DNA of 64,000 nt from contig NZ_SRYB01000007.1 in the NCBI RefSeq assembly GCF_004793975.1, positions 62,001-126,000 on the forward strand. Reading direction: 5' to 3'. Positions 26,191 through 35,099 of the stretch are shown piece by piece (position 1 is the stretch's first letter; every line of letters starts with the position of its first letter). The notes beneath the pieces are model-generated. The model ran no database searches. It was not told the origin of the DNA and saw nothing but the letters and a program-made list of their open reading frames with translations. Both the position numbers and the translations under genes were made by a program. The DNA is from Lepagella muris. Its GTDB lineage: Bacteria > Bacteroidota > Bacteroidia > Bacteroidales > Muribaculaceae.

Positions 26191-28464
26191 ATGTACAAAG
26201 TAAAGAACATAGACTCCCTGCTCAAGATGTTGATATTTCTATACGCGGTATTGGCGGGAGAGGCACACTCGCTGATAAGGGTAGACTGCCGCATAACCAC
26301 TGATGACGGCTCCTTCACAACAGGGAATATCTCGGTGAGCGATTCCGTCGGCTCCCCGGTGCAGTCTCTGTCAGTATCCGTACCGGACTTCAGTCTCACG
26401 CTGCCCGGTGCAGGAAGCTACGGGATCTCTGTCAACGCATTGGGATACAAGGACTGGGAGAGGCAGCTGACCCTGACCGGCGACACGACACTCGACATCC
26501 GGCTCGTCACCAACTCACGGATGCTCCAGGAACTGACAGTGACGGGCAACACATCCTCAAGGACAACGGCGACAGGGGAGGTCTTCAGACTCTCACGGCA
26601 GGCAAAGGCCTCGGGGGACCCCTACATGGCGCTCTCGGAGATCCCCATACTTGACGTCAATGTCGCCAACCAGTCTATCAGGACAAGGGACGGCTCATCA
26701 CCCCTCATCCTTATAGATGGCAAATATCTAAATTCCGGGGTTAACCCGATCGACCCGAGATTCATAGAGTCGGTGGAGGTCATGGAGGTGACCAACGCGA
26801 AATACCTTCAGATGGGGTTCTCCTCCATCGTGAACATCACCCTGAAGAGAGACGTCCCCTCCTACACCTACGTCGAGGCAAGGACAAGACACGACATCCC
26901 TCCCAGGGAGGGGTTCGGGGGAGCCAACTTCGAGTTCGGTACCCCCAGGTTTGCCGTATCCGGAAACCTGTTCGGCAAGTACCTGCACAAGGACAAGGTC
27001 ATCTCCACCACGGAGGAGAGGCTCGGTGACAATTCCAAGGAGAGTCACGCGTCCGGCTTGTCGGACATGCTCGGCTGGGACGGTTACCTGATGATGAAGT
27101 GGATCCCGACGAAGGACAACTACTTCGCGGCAACCGTGAAGGGTAAGGATGGGCACACTGACCAGTCCGTGACCGCCACCGGGTTCTACAACAGCACATC
27201 CGTCGAGAACCTCTCGTCCACACAAAAGAACAGGATTGTTGACGGAGGAATGTTGGCGGCTGCCTATTATGAACACACTTTCAGCAACAAGGATCAGTTG
27301 ACATCCTATTTCCACTACAACCGGGGATTTTATGATGAGGATAACCGTAACGATGAGACAATCACAGAACCGGATGAGGAGGAAGAGACCTCAGTCTATT
27401 GGAATTTCCAGAAATCTGTCCGTGACCAGTATGTAGCCTCGGTTGACTATAATTCATCAGAGCGTAGATTCGGGAGTCTCTCCGCCGGCAACGAGTACAG
27501 GTACACGCGTGACAGGGTCCGCAGCCTGGTCACAGAACCCAATGAGCGCAGACGCCTGATACAGCAGAGCAACTACACATATATCTCATATAATCACAAT
27601 TGGGAGCGTGTGTACATGATGCTGTCAGCCGGAATCCAGTATATGGACATCAATGCGGAGAATGCCCGCACCGGATGGTGGAGACCGAGGATATCGGGCT
27701 CCGTCACATGGCGGCTCGGGAAGGACAGGAAGATCCGCGGTTCATATACAATGAACAATTCGTTGCCGCCGTCGGCTTACATGCAGAGATTCAACACGTC
27801 GGTCGACCCGTGGGTCCGCATTGAGGGGAACCCCTACCTTGTGCCGATGAGGATACAGACGGTCAGGCTGAATTACGACAAGAGCTTTTCAAAAATCCGT
27901 CTTAATGGATACGGCGTATACCGAAGGAAAAGCGACATGATTGAATCTTATATCCGCAATGAGGAGAATGTTTCGGTGCATACCTACCGCAATAACGGGG
28001 TGTATCATTCCTATTCCATTGGCGTGAGCGCGACAGTAAGATTTGGGTCACTGAAGATAATGGCAAATGTGGAATCCTTGAACGAACGTTATCAGGGACA
28101 GGGTTACAGGCATTCCTTCATCCTTGGTGGAAATGGAATTTGGACTTTTGGCAAATTCTTCATATATGCAGATATTAATTGGCGCAACAGGGATTACTCA
28201 CCATACTCCATCACCAGATACAGGAACCCACTGACAGCCCATATACAGCTTACATGGCGACCGGTAAAGCCTCTCCAACTGACCTTGGGGCTGCCATATT
28301 TCTGGGGTGTGAGACGCATGGTGACAACGACCGAGAAAGGGGAATATTTCAAGATGTCAGACATACGCTACAAAAGCGAGAGTCTGCGCCCATGGATACT
28401 GATATCCTGGACCTTGCGTAAGAATGCCAAATATAAGATTGCAGACAAGATTCCCAATCTTTGA
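26191..28464 (+). CDS. TonB-dependent receptor-like outer membrane barrel in the RiPP locus
   Basis: A 757-residue outer membrane protein. The signal peptide ends GEAHS. A carboxypeptidase-regulatory-like beta domain (about 25-110; YGISVNALGYKDWERQLTL) is followed by a plug-like domain (about 125-215; IPILDVNVANQSIRTRDGSSPLILIDGKYL) and a large barrel, a layout close to the outer membrane beta-barrel family related to TonB receptors. I see no clear TonB box. It lies between the maturase and the exporter, so it could be the outer-membrane exit or an uptake or immunity receptor for the peptide (inference). Base composition swings within the gene: GC-rich to about 27240, AT-richer to about 27470, then GC-rich again. 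The frame is open to a TTG at 26170, but ATG 26191 gives the better signal peptide. Confidence 0.82.
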   Translation: MYKVKNIDSLLKMLIFLYAVLAGEAHSLIRVDCRITTDDGSFTTGNISVSDSVGSPVQSLSVSVPDFSLTLPGAGSYGISVNALGYKDWERQLTLTGDTTLDIRLVTNSRMLQELTVTGNTSSRTTATGEVFRLSRQAKASGDPYMALSEIPILDVNVANQSIRTRDGSSPLILIDGKYLNSGVNPIDPRFIESVEVMEVTNAKYLQMGFSSIVNITLKRDVPSYTYVEARTRHDIPPREGFGGANFEFGTPRFAVSGNLFGKYLHKDKVISTTEERLGDNSKESHASGLSDMLGWDGYLMMKWIPTKDNYFAATVKGKDGHTDQSVTATGFYNSTSVENLSSTQKNRIVDGGMLAAAYYEHTFSNKDQLTSYFHYNRGFYDEDNRNDETITEPDEEEETSVYWNFQKSVRDQYVASVDYNSSERRFGSLSAGNEYRYTRDRVRSLVTEPNERRRLIQQSNYTYISYNHNWERVYMMLSAGIQYMDINAENARTGWWRPRISGSVTWRLGKDRKIRGSYTMNNSLPPSAYMQRFNTSVDPWVRIEGNPYLVPMRIQTVRLNYDKSFSKIRLNGYGVYRRKSDMIESYIRNEENVSVHTYRNNGVYHSYSIGVSATVRFGSLKIMANVESLNERYQGQGYRHSFILGGNGIWTFGKFFIYADINWRNRDYSPYSITRYRNPLTAHIQLTWRPVKPLQLTLGLPYFWGVRRMVTTTEKGEYFKMSDIRYKSESLRPWILISWTLRKNAKYKIADKIPNL

Positions 28465-28481
28465 TATAGTGAATTATTGGA

Positions 28482-30674
28482 ATGAAACGTAAAGTCATCT
28501 TCCAAAGACAATTGGACTCGATGCAGTGCGGGGTGGCGGCACTCACAATGGTGTGCCGTCACTTCGGTGCCGACTATACCCTTGATTTTATAGGGCAATA
28601 TTGCCACGCCACCACGGAGGGTGTCTCAATGCTCGGAATATCACAGGCGGCAAATACCCTTGGGTTGGATACTATGGCGGCGAAAGTCACCATCAGCCAA
28701 TTGTCAGAAGCCCCCCTTCCATGTATCCTACACTGGAACCAGAATCATTTTGTGGTGCTTCACAGGATTTCAAGAAACGGCAGACGCTTCCATATCGCGG
28801 ATCCGGGCAAAGGTTTGCGCCGACTGGACAGGGAGGAATTTTCAGACCAATGGCTCAGCACCGTCTCCGGTGGGGAACGCAAGGGAGTTGCACTCTTCCT
28901 TGAACCGAACGAGAGGTTCGGCAGCATAATGGAGGAGAAGCCGGAGCGACGTTCCTTCCGTTTCATGATGGGGTATCTGCGGCAATATAAGAGGTATTTC
29001 TTTCAGATATTTCTCGGTCTGCTGTTGGGCTGTCTGCTGCAACTGATAATGCCCTTCCTCACGCAGTCGATTGTGGATATCGGTATCAGGCATGAGGATA
29101 TAGGCTTTATATGGCTTGTGCTTCTCGGTGAGCTGATGATTGTCATCGGGCGCACAGCCACGGATTTCATCCGCCGATGGCTGCTCCTTCATATCTCCAT
29201 GCGCATCAACATATCGCTTGTCAGCGACTTCTTCATCAAGCTGCTTAAACTGCCAATGTCGTTCTTTGACACGAAGCTGATGGGGGATTTGCTGCAACGT
29301 ATCGGGGACCACAGCCGTGTGCAGAACTTCCTTACGGGACAGACCCTCAACATCATCTTCTCATTCCTCAGTTTCATCATATTCGGCATCGTGCTGCTCG
29401 TCTATAACCGGCTCATATTCCTTGTGTTCACGATATGCAGTGTGGGTTACGGGGGCTGGATCGCCATGTTCCTGAGTCGCAGGAAGGTGCTGGATTATGA
29501 GCTTTTCGAGAGGCAGGCAATCAACCAGAACCGGACATACCAGTTCATCACCTCCATGCAGGAGATAAAGCTTCAGGATTGCGAGCGTCGTCGACGTATG
29601 GAATGGGAGGACACACAGGCAGACCTGTTTGCGGTGCAGATGAAGTCGCTGAAGCTCCAGCAGACGCAGGAGGCAGGGAGTATCTTCATCAATGAGGTGA
29701 AGAATATTATTATCACGGTGCTTGCAGCAACGGCTGTCATAGAGGGGCAGATGACGCTCGGGGAGATGCTCGCCGTGCAGTATATAATCGGGCAGCTGAA
29801 CTCCCCCGTGTCGCAGTTCATGCAGTTCATCTACTCGCTGCAGGATGTGCGGATATCGCTTGAACGTATCAATGAGATACATGAGGGGAGGAACGAGGAG
29901 ACTCAGGAGAATCAGGCTACCGGATTTGCTTCTGAAAAATCAATCGCGGTGGATTCAATTGACTTCAAGTATGACCCTCACGCACTGAAGAATACACTGG
30001 AGGGTATATCATTCGATATTCCGGATGGGAAGGTGACAGCTATTGTCGGTGCATCCGGAAGCGGGAAGACCACACTCATAAAACTCATGCTTGGATATTA
30101 TCCTGTCATGTCGGGTAGTATCTCGATAGCGGGACGCAATATAAACGAGTACAACCTCAAATGGTGGCGTCGGCACTGCGGTGTCGTGATGCAGGACGGG
30201 GTGATATTCTCCGAGTCGATAGCGAGGAATATTGCCGTGGATGACAATGAGATTGATCCGGAACGTCTGCGTGAAGCGGCACGCATAGCGTGCATAGATG
30301 ATTATGTGATGTCGCTTCCGTTGAAATATGACACGAAAATCGGACGAGACGGCGTGGGTCTGAGTCAGGGACAGAAGCAGCGCATACTCATAGCGCGTGC
30401 CGTCTACAGGAATCCGGATTTCATATTCCTTGATGAGGCGACGAATGCTCTTGATGCGAGGAATGAACGTGCCATTGTGGAGAACCTTGACGTGTTCTAC
30501 AGGGGGCGCACGGTTGTTGTCGTGGCGCACCGTCTCTCCACGGTCAGGAATGCCGACCGCATAATCGTGCTTGACGGTGGACGTGTCGTCGAGACCGGGA
30601 ACCACGATTCCCTCATTGAGAGGAAAGGGGCATACTACAATCTTGTGAAGAACCAGCTTGAATTAGGCAACTGA
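28482..30674 (+). CDS. Peptidase-containing ABC transporter (C39 family, PCAT)
   Basis: A 730-residue inner membrane exporter that removes GG leaders and pumps out the core peptide. The N-terminal C39 cysteine protease domain has catalytic Cys16 (MQCGVAALTMV, with Gln15), His89 (NHFVVL) and Asp107 (IADPG). A six-helix transmembrane domain (about 165-450) follows. The nucleotide-binding domain has Walker A GASGSGKTT (about 523-531), signature LSQGQKQR (about 627) and Walker B FIFLDEAT (about 648). All catalytic residues look intact. The precursor's GG at 22-23 is the expected cleavage site. A 1-base gap links it to the HlyD-like stub. Confidence 0.95.
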   Translation: MKRKVIFQRQLDSMQCGVAALTMVCRHFGADYTLDFIGQYCHATTEGVSMLGISQAANTLGLDTMAAKVTISQLSEAPLPCILHWNQNHFVVLHRISRNGRRFHIADPGKGLRRLDREEFSDQWLSTVSGGERKGVALFLEPNERFGSIMEEKPERRSFRFMMGYLRQYKRYFFQIFLGLLLGCLLQLIMPFLTQSIVDIGIRHEDIGFIWLVLLGELMIVIGRTATDFIRRWLLLHISMRINISLVSDFFIKLLKLPMSFFDTKLMGDLLQRIGDHSRVQNFLTGQTLNIIFSFLSFIIFGIVLLVYNRLIFLVFTICSVGYGGWIAMFLSRRKVLDYELFERQAINQNRTYQFITSMQEIKLQDCERRRRMEWEDTQADLFAVQMKSLKLQQTQEAGSIFINEVKNIIITVLAATAVIEGQMTLGEMLAVQYIIGQLNSPVSQFMQFIYSLQDVRISLERINEIHEGRNEETQENQATGFASEKSIAVDSIDFKYDPHALKNTLEGISFDIPDGKVTAIVGASGSGKTTLIKLMLGYYPVMSGSISIAGRNINEYNLKWWRRHCGVVMQDGVIFSESIARNIAVDDNEIDPERLREAARIACIDDYVMSLPLKYDTKIGRDGVGLSQGQKQRILIARAVYRNPDFIFLDEATNALDARNERAIVENLDVFYRGRTVVVVAHRLSTVRNADRIIVLDGGRVVETGNHDSLIERKGAYYNLVKNQLELGN

Positions 30675-30675
30675 T

Positions 30676-30942
30676 ATGAAGATAGATACAGATAATAAGA
30701 CAAATATGGCAACTGACAAGAGGATAGACAAGACGGTTGTGACGATGGATAAGGACAACCATGACAACATCGGGCTCCGCTCGGAGAAGGTGAGGGAACT
30801 GCTCGGAGAGATACCACCCTCACTGGTGAGGTGGGGCACTGCCATCATCGCAATCGTATTCATCGGATTGGTGGCAGCCGTATGCCTGTTGCCCTATCCC
30901 TACTCCAACGGGGAATCTATCCTCCGGCATTTCATAGGATAA
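30676..30942 (+). CDS. HlyD-like N-terminal stub, single-pass membrane protein
   Basis: An 88-residue protein with a hydrophilic N terminus, the segment LRSEKVRELLGEIPPSLVRWG and one transmembrane helix (about 57-73). The segment plus helix resembles the N-terminal anchor of Bacteroidetes HlyD-type adaptor proteins that accompany C39 exporters, but the protein stops about 15 residues after the helix, where an adaptor would continue for some 300 residues. Its last codons (RHFIG, stop) fall inside an intergenic repeat element also found at 33456, so the truncation may have been made by that repeat. It follows the exporter by 1 bp, so it is translated with it. It could be a broken adaptor or a small exporter partner. 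Confidence 0.6.
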   Translation: MKIDTDNKTNMATDKRIDKTVVTMDKDNHDNIGLRSEKVRELLGEIPPSLVRWGTAIIAIVFIGLVAAVCLLPYPYSNGESILRHFIG

Positions 30943-31059
30943 TCACATGAAGGGATTAGCACGAAGAAACATAAGAAATAAAAGAAATTTTTTAAATTAA
31001 AGGATTAGTATTCAATTTTATAATAAAAAGATTTCTTTATTTTCTTTCATTTCTTCGTG
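30925..31059. repeat. Intergenic inverted-repeat element, copy A
   Basis: Starts inside the HlyD-like stub and runs about 135 bp. Its first ~65 bases match copy B (33456) almost exactly. CACGAAG at 30960-30966 and CTTCGTG at 31053-31059 bound a long AT-rich imperfect hairpin (purine-rich AAGAAATAAAAGAAAT against ATTTCTTTATTTTCTTT). It may terminate transcripts or be a small non-autonomous mobile element. Confidence 0.75.
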
Positions 31060-31168
31060 CATATCAAGAGAATGGGGATTGTAATTTTTTGGAGATTAGT
31101 GTAATTATTTTGCGGTTGGATTGTCATTATAGAAAGGATTTTATTTTAATCATTGATAAATCAATATT

Positions 31169-33451
31169 ATGAAACCGATTATCCCTCTGATTCTCGTTGC
31201 TGCATACTCCTCTGTCGCTATCCACGCTTATAGGATTTCCGGAAAGGTGACTGACGGATATACCAATGTGGGTCTGCCGTATTCCACAATAAAGGCTATC
31301 TCCAAGACTGACTCGGTGTTGGCTGTTGCTCAGAGCGGTGCAGAAGGTGAGTTCTGCATTGAGTCCGACATGAAGCCGGACAGTGTGGCTGTGGAATGTG
31401 CCGGATATATCGGCTCAATCTTATCGGTGGATTCCCTTGCATCCCTCAAGGAGGTGGTCATAAGGCTGGAGCCTTACTCGTCGGTGGAGCTTGAAGGCAT
31501 CACTGTGTCGGCATCGACAGTCACCACAAAGGGGAATGTGCAGACATTCATAATCACGGATCAGATGCGTCGCAATACGATAAATGCCATGGACCTGATC
31601 AACAAGCTGCCGGGATTCATAGTTGACCCGATATCCGAATCGGTGAGTGCAGGAAGTGCGACCGACATAAAGATTATCGTTGACGGGCAGGAGGTGTCGC
31701 AGTCATACTACCGCTCCATAAATCCGGCACGCATAAAGAGCATGGAGTTCATCCGCAACAGTTCGGGACGCTATTCCCAATATCCCGCCATACTCAACAT
31801 CGTGCTGAAGAAGGGGTATGAGGGGATTGACATAAATCTCAACGGACGGTATTTCCAATTCCTTAGCGGTGTGCCTACTGACAATGAGACGTTATCCGCC
31901 AACCTTGCCTCATCCTACAGGCGTTGGAACTATTTCATATCAGGTGAGTTCACGCGAGGCACCTCCACCTCCAACACCGGGAGCGACCTCGACATATTCG
32001 GCAAGACAACGGTCACACGTCCGATGTCACCCGTGGATGACCCCGACAAGGATGGGAACAGGCGCAAATGGCTGGGGAATGCCGGGGTGTCGGTACGCCT
32101 CACCCCACGTCAGACCCTGACCGCCCAGTTCCTCTATGACCATGCCGACAACCATACTCGTGAGTCATCACAGAGTATCATTTCCGGTGAATCCGGCATA
32201 ACCGACATTGACAGCCGCTATGAGACCAACAATTATGTTGCCGGAATCTCATACCGCAACTCCGTGTCGAAGAGGTTTTCACTGTCGGCTGATGTAACCT
32301 ACAACTGGTATGATATACGTCAATGGCAGGATATCCGCAAGGGTGGCGACTACGGCATGACCTCCGTGGATGGGGACAAGGACTATATGAATGGGTACGC
32401 CGAGGCATATTTCAAGCTCAACAAAAGCCTTTCGCTCAATGTCTCATACGAATATACACACCGCAACTACAACACCGTCAACAATCACGGGTCAGCGGTG
32501 GCGTATATGGAGAACCGTCACCGTCCGGTTGTAGACTTCAGATTCAGCCACGGTTCATTCTCCGGGAATGTGGGTGTGTCGTATCTTGACATACTCGCCC
32601 GTAATGACGAGACCTCCAGCCATCAGCAGACCTTCCTTCCGAGGGTTAACCTGCATTGGGAGCCAATGAGGAATCTTGCGCTGAGCGTGGAGTATTATTC
32701 ATCGACGTTCTATCCGAACCTTGACAGGCTCTCCGCGCAACGCTGGCTCGTATCCGACCGTGTGTGGCAGTCGGGCAATCCGGGCCTTGAGGCATCCACG
32801 ATGAATTATCTGGAGACGCGCCTGAAACTGTGGCGTAATTTCACTCTCACATACATGTTCCGCCATTCCTCCAACGATGTCGCCACCTCCTTCGCACTCT
32901 CTGACACGGCTGAACCCTCGATTGTCGGCTCCTACATCAACACACGCTTCATCCACCAGTATGCCGGACTCCTGTTCTCGAAGGAGCTTTCCGGAGAGGT
33001 GGATATTGACGTCAACACCAATTGCCAGTGGTATTCCCGTAAGACCGACGGCACCGTGAATCATGGACGCACATTTTACTTTGACGTGTCGGCCAACTGG
33101 AACATATTCAAGAGTGACTATATCCTGAGCGCGAACCTTTTCCTTCGGGATGACCGTATGCCGTTGCCGCAGGGTGTTGAGAAGACGCATTGGGAGACGT
33201 GCTTCCTCTCCTGCTCCAAGATGTTTCTCAACAACCGACTGAAGGTGAATGTCGGTGTCAATCTTCCGCTGCATCTTCTTCCGCACGTTGACCGCACGTC
33301 AATCATCACGCCTGATTTCCGTTACGAAAGGTCGGAGGATTTCTGGAAAGGCACGTCATGGAAGGCGTTGGTCAACATACAGTATGTGTTCAGCAAGGGA
33401 CGCACGCCTCGCAAATCCGGAAGCATGACCTTCGAGTCAGAGAAGGATTGA
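31169..33451 (+). CDS. TonB-dependent receptor-like outer membrane barrel, second in locus
   Basis: A 760-residue outer membrane protein with a signal peptide ending SVAIHA. It has a carboxypeptidase-regulatory-like domain (about 20-105; ISGKVTDGYTNVGLPYSTIKA), a plug-like domain (about 110-215; MDLINKLPGFIVDPISESVSAG ... IKIIVDGQEV) and a barrel. The layout matches the first barrel of the locus, but sequence similarity is low. It is bounded on both sides by copies of the same inverted-repeat element. It may belong to the RiPP locus as exit channel or receptor, or be an independent insertion; I cannot decide from sequence. Confidence 0.8.
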   Translation: MKPIIPLILVAAYSSVAIHAYRISGKVTDGYTNVGLPYSTIKAISKTDSVLAVAQSGAEGEFCIESDMKPDSVAVECAGYIGSILSVDSLASLKEVVIRLEPYSSVELEGITVSASTVTTKGNVQTFIITDQMRRNTINAMDLINKLPGFIVDPISESVSAGSATDIKIIVDGQEVSQSYYRSINPARIKSMEFIRNSSGRYSQYPAILNIVLKKGYEGIDINLNGRYFQFLSGVPTDNETLSANLASSYRRWNYFISGEFTRGTSTSNTGSDLDIFGKTTVTRPMSPVDDPDKDGNRRKWLGNAGVSVRLTPRQTLTAQFLYDHADNHTRESSQSIISGESGITDIDSRYETNNYVAGISYRNSVSKRFSLSADVTYNWYDIRQWQDIRKGGDYGMTSVDGDKDYMNGYAEAYFKLNKSLSLNVSYEYTHRNYNTVNNHGSAVAYMENRHRPVVDFRFSHGSFSGNVGVSYLDILARNDETSSHQQTFLPRVNLHWEPMRNLALSVEYYSSTFYPNLDRLSAQRWLVSDRVWQSGNPGLEASTMNYLETRLKLWRNFTLTYMFRHSSNDVATSFALSDTAEPSIVGSYINTRFIHQYAGLLFSKELSGEVDIDVNTNCQWYSRKTDGTVNHGRTFYFDVSANWNIFKSDYILSANLFLRDDRMPLPQGVEKTHWETCFLSCSKMFLNNRLKVNVGVNLPLHLLPHVDRTSIITPDFRYERSEDFWKGTSWKALVNIQYVFSKGRTPRKSGSMTFESEKD

Positions 33452-33455
33452 ATGT

Positions 33456-33572
33456 CGGCATTTCATCGGATAATCACAAGAAGGGATTAGCACGAAGAAA
33501 TATAAGAAATAAAAGAAATTGATTTTGAGTAAATTATATTAAAATTTCTTTTATTTCTTTCTTTTCTTCGTG
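33456..33572. repeat. Intergenic inverted-repeat element, copy B
   Basis: About 117 bp starting 4 bases after the barrel gene stop. It begins with the same CGGCATTTCAT..GGATAATCACA sequence as copy A and ends with CTTCGTG at 33566-33572, pairing with CACGAAG near 33491. The ends are conserved; the centre is shorter than in copy A. Confidence 0.75.
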
Positions 33573-33592
33573 TGTTCCATAACTCTGAATAT

Positions 33593-33676
33593 TTTGAAAA
33601 GTGTAAAAAAAACGGGTTGAAAAAGTTTGAAAAGTGTATTTTTTATTGCTGAAATTATTTGAAAAGTGTAATTTTG
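33593..33676 (+). promoter_or_regulatory. Promoter with three operator-like repeats before the DUF4143 ATPase gene
   Basis: Three identical 13-mers TTTGAAAAGTGTA start at 33593, 33626 and 33658 (33 and 32 bp apart, about three helix turns, so all on one DNA face). The last overlaps the -7 box TAATTTTG (33669-33676). A -33 TTG at 33646-33648 is 20 bp upstream of that box. The layout suggests cooperative binding of a repressor, possibly the ATPase itself. Confidence 0.75.
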
Positions 33677-33738
33677 CGGAGTTAAGTAACTAAATTAACA
33701 ATCTTAGAGATTGCTAAGTAATCTTAAAAGTGAATTTT

Positions 33739-35097
33739 ATGTTGTTCCGTAAGATAAGAAAGACTATCGCCAATCATCTGTCGTCGGGTTCAGACAAGAT
33801 TCTTCTTGTCGAGGGCGCACGTCAGGTTGGTAAATCGTATATCATACGTAATGTGGGTGAGGAATTGTTTCCGAATTTCATAGAACTGAATTTTGTGAAG
33901 GACAATGAAGGCCTGCAAATTTTCAAGAATGTGAGATCGGTAGAAGATTTCTATCTTCTTCTGTCATCCATGTACGGGAGTCGTCTCGGAGACTGCTCTG
34001 ATACACTGATATTTCTTGACGAGATACAGGAATATCCCCAATACATCACATGGCTTAAATTCCTTAGGGAAGATAGACGCTACTCCTTCATTGCCAGCGG
34101 AAGTTTTCTGGGTCTTTCCCTACGAGATACAACCTCGTTGCCGGTCGGCAGCGTAGTGCGAAAAGAGATGTATCCACTCGATTTCGAGGAATTTCTTATT
34201 GCCAATGACTTTGGTGCAGATGTTTTGGCTGTCATGAAACAGAAATTTCTTCAACATGAGTCGGTAATGGAAGGTTTGCATAACCGGGTGATGGATCTTT
34301 TCAGACGGTATCTGCTTGTAGGTGGTATGCCGGATGCTGTCAATGCATATATCGGCACCCATAATATGTCGGAGATTCGTCAGGTTCAGGAGGATATCCA
34401 TAGAATGTATCTCGCAGACGCATCAAAGTATGAAGAGGATTATGGAAAACGGTTGCGTATCCGGAGAATATATGAGATGTTGCCCTCACAGATGGAAAAT
34501 AAGAAAAAACGTCTTGTGGCAAAGGAGATAGACGATAGGAAAGGGGCACGCTTCTCGCAATACCGGGAAGAGTTTGAGTATCTCCTGTCGTCGGGTATTG
34601 CATTGGGGGTTGACGCCATATCGAATCCCAAATTCCCGTTGGTGGAGTCCCTTGTCAAGAATCTGGTGAAACTATACATGAATGATGTCGGCATGTTGAC
34701 CAATCTGTTGTTCCGCTATAATGTGGCTCCTGTGCTTAATGATGAGCGTAGTGTCAACTTAGGTTCTGTATATGAGAGCGTGGTGGCGCAGGAGCTACAG
34801 GCTCATGGTCACAGACTGTTCTACTACGACAACCGCAAGGTTGGCGAAGTGGATTTTATAATCAATGACTACGCGACATTGAGTCCTCTCCCAGTGGAGG
34901 TGAAATCCGGGAAAGACTACACGGTCCACAGTGCTCTGACGCGTTTCCTCAGTGTCAAGGATTATGGAATAGATAGGGGCATTGTGTTCAGCAATACCCG
35001 TGAAGTTAGCACCGGTCCCAAAGGGATTGTATACATGCCTGTCTACTATGTCATGTTTCTTGACGCATCAGCACCTGCGGAACCGCTTCTGATATAA
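33739..35097 (+). CDS. AAA ATPase with DUF4143 domain
   Basis: A 452-residue cytoplasmic ATPase. Walker A GARQVGKS lies near residue 30, Walker B TLIFLDEIQEYP near residue 95, and a sensor-like FIASGSFLG follows, as in the archaeal-ATPase-like AAA group. The C-terminal DUF4143 domain has the nuclease-fold-like segment LFYYDNRKVGEVDFIINDY ... LPVEVKSGKDY (D...E.K residues of a PD-(D/E)XK fold). The family is very common in gut Bacteroidetes; its function is not known. The GTG at 33730 is an alternative start; I prefer ATG 33739. It is monocistronic behind a distinctive repeat promoter. Confidence 0.88.
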   Translation: MLFRKIRKTIANHLSSGSDKILLVEGARQVGKSYIIRNVGEELFPNFIELNFVKDNEGLQIFKNVRSVEDFYLLLSSMYGSRLGDCSDTLIFLDEIQEYPQYITWLKFLREDRRYSFIASGSFLGLSLRDTTSLPVGSVVRKEMYPLDFEEFLIANDFGADVLAVMKQKFLQHESVMEGLHNRVMDLFRRYLLVGGMPDAVNAYIGTHNMSEIRQVQEDIHRMYLADASKYEEDYGKRLRIRRIYEMLPSQMENKKKRLVAKEIDDRKGARFSQYREEFEYLLSSGIALGVDAISNPKFPLVESLVKNLVKLYMNDVGMLTNLLFRYNVAPVLNDERSVNLGSVYESVVAQELQAHGHRLFYYDNRKVGEVDFIINDYATLSPLPVEVKSGKDYTVHSALTRFLSVKDYGIDRGIVFSNTREVSTGPKGIVYMPVYYVMFLDASAPAEPLLI

Positions 35098-35099
35098 CT

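Noticed and set aside
33739..35097. DUF4143 ATPase as part of the RiPP locus
   Set aside because: It has its own repeat-controlled promoter, and the family is widespread without linkage to peptide biosynthesis as far as I know.
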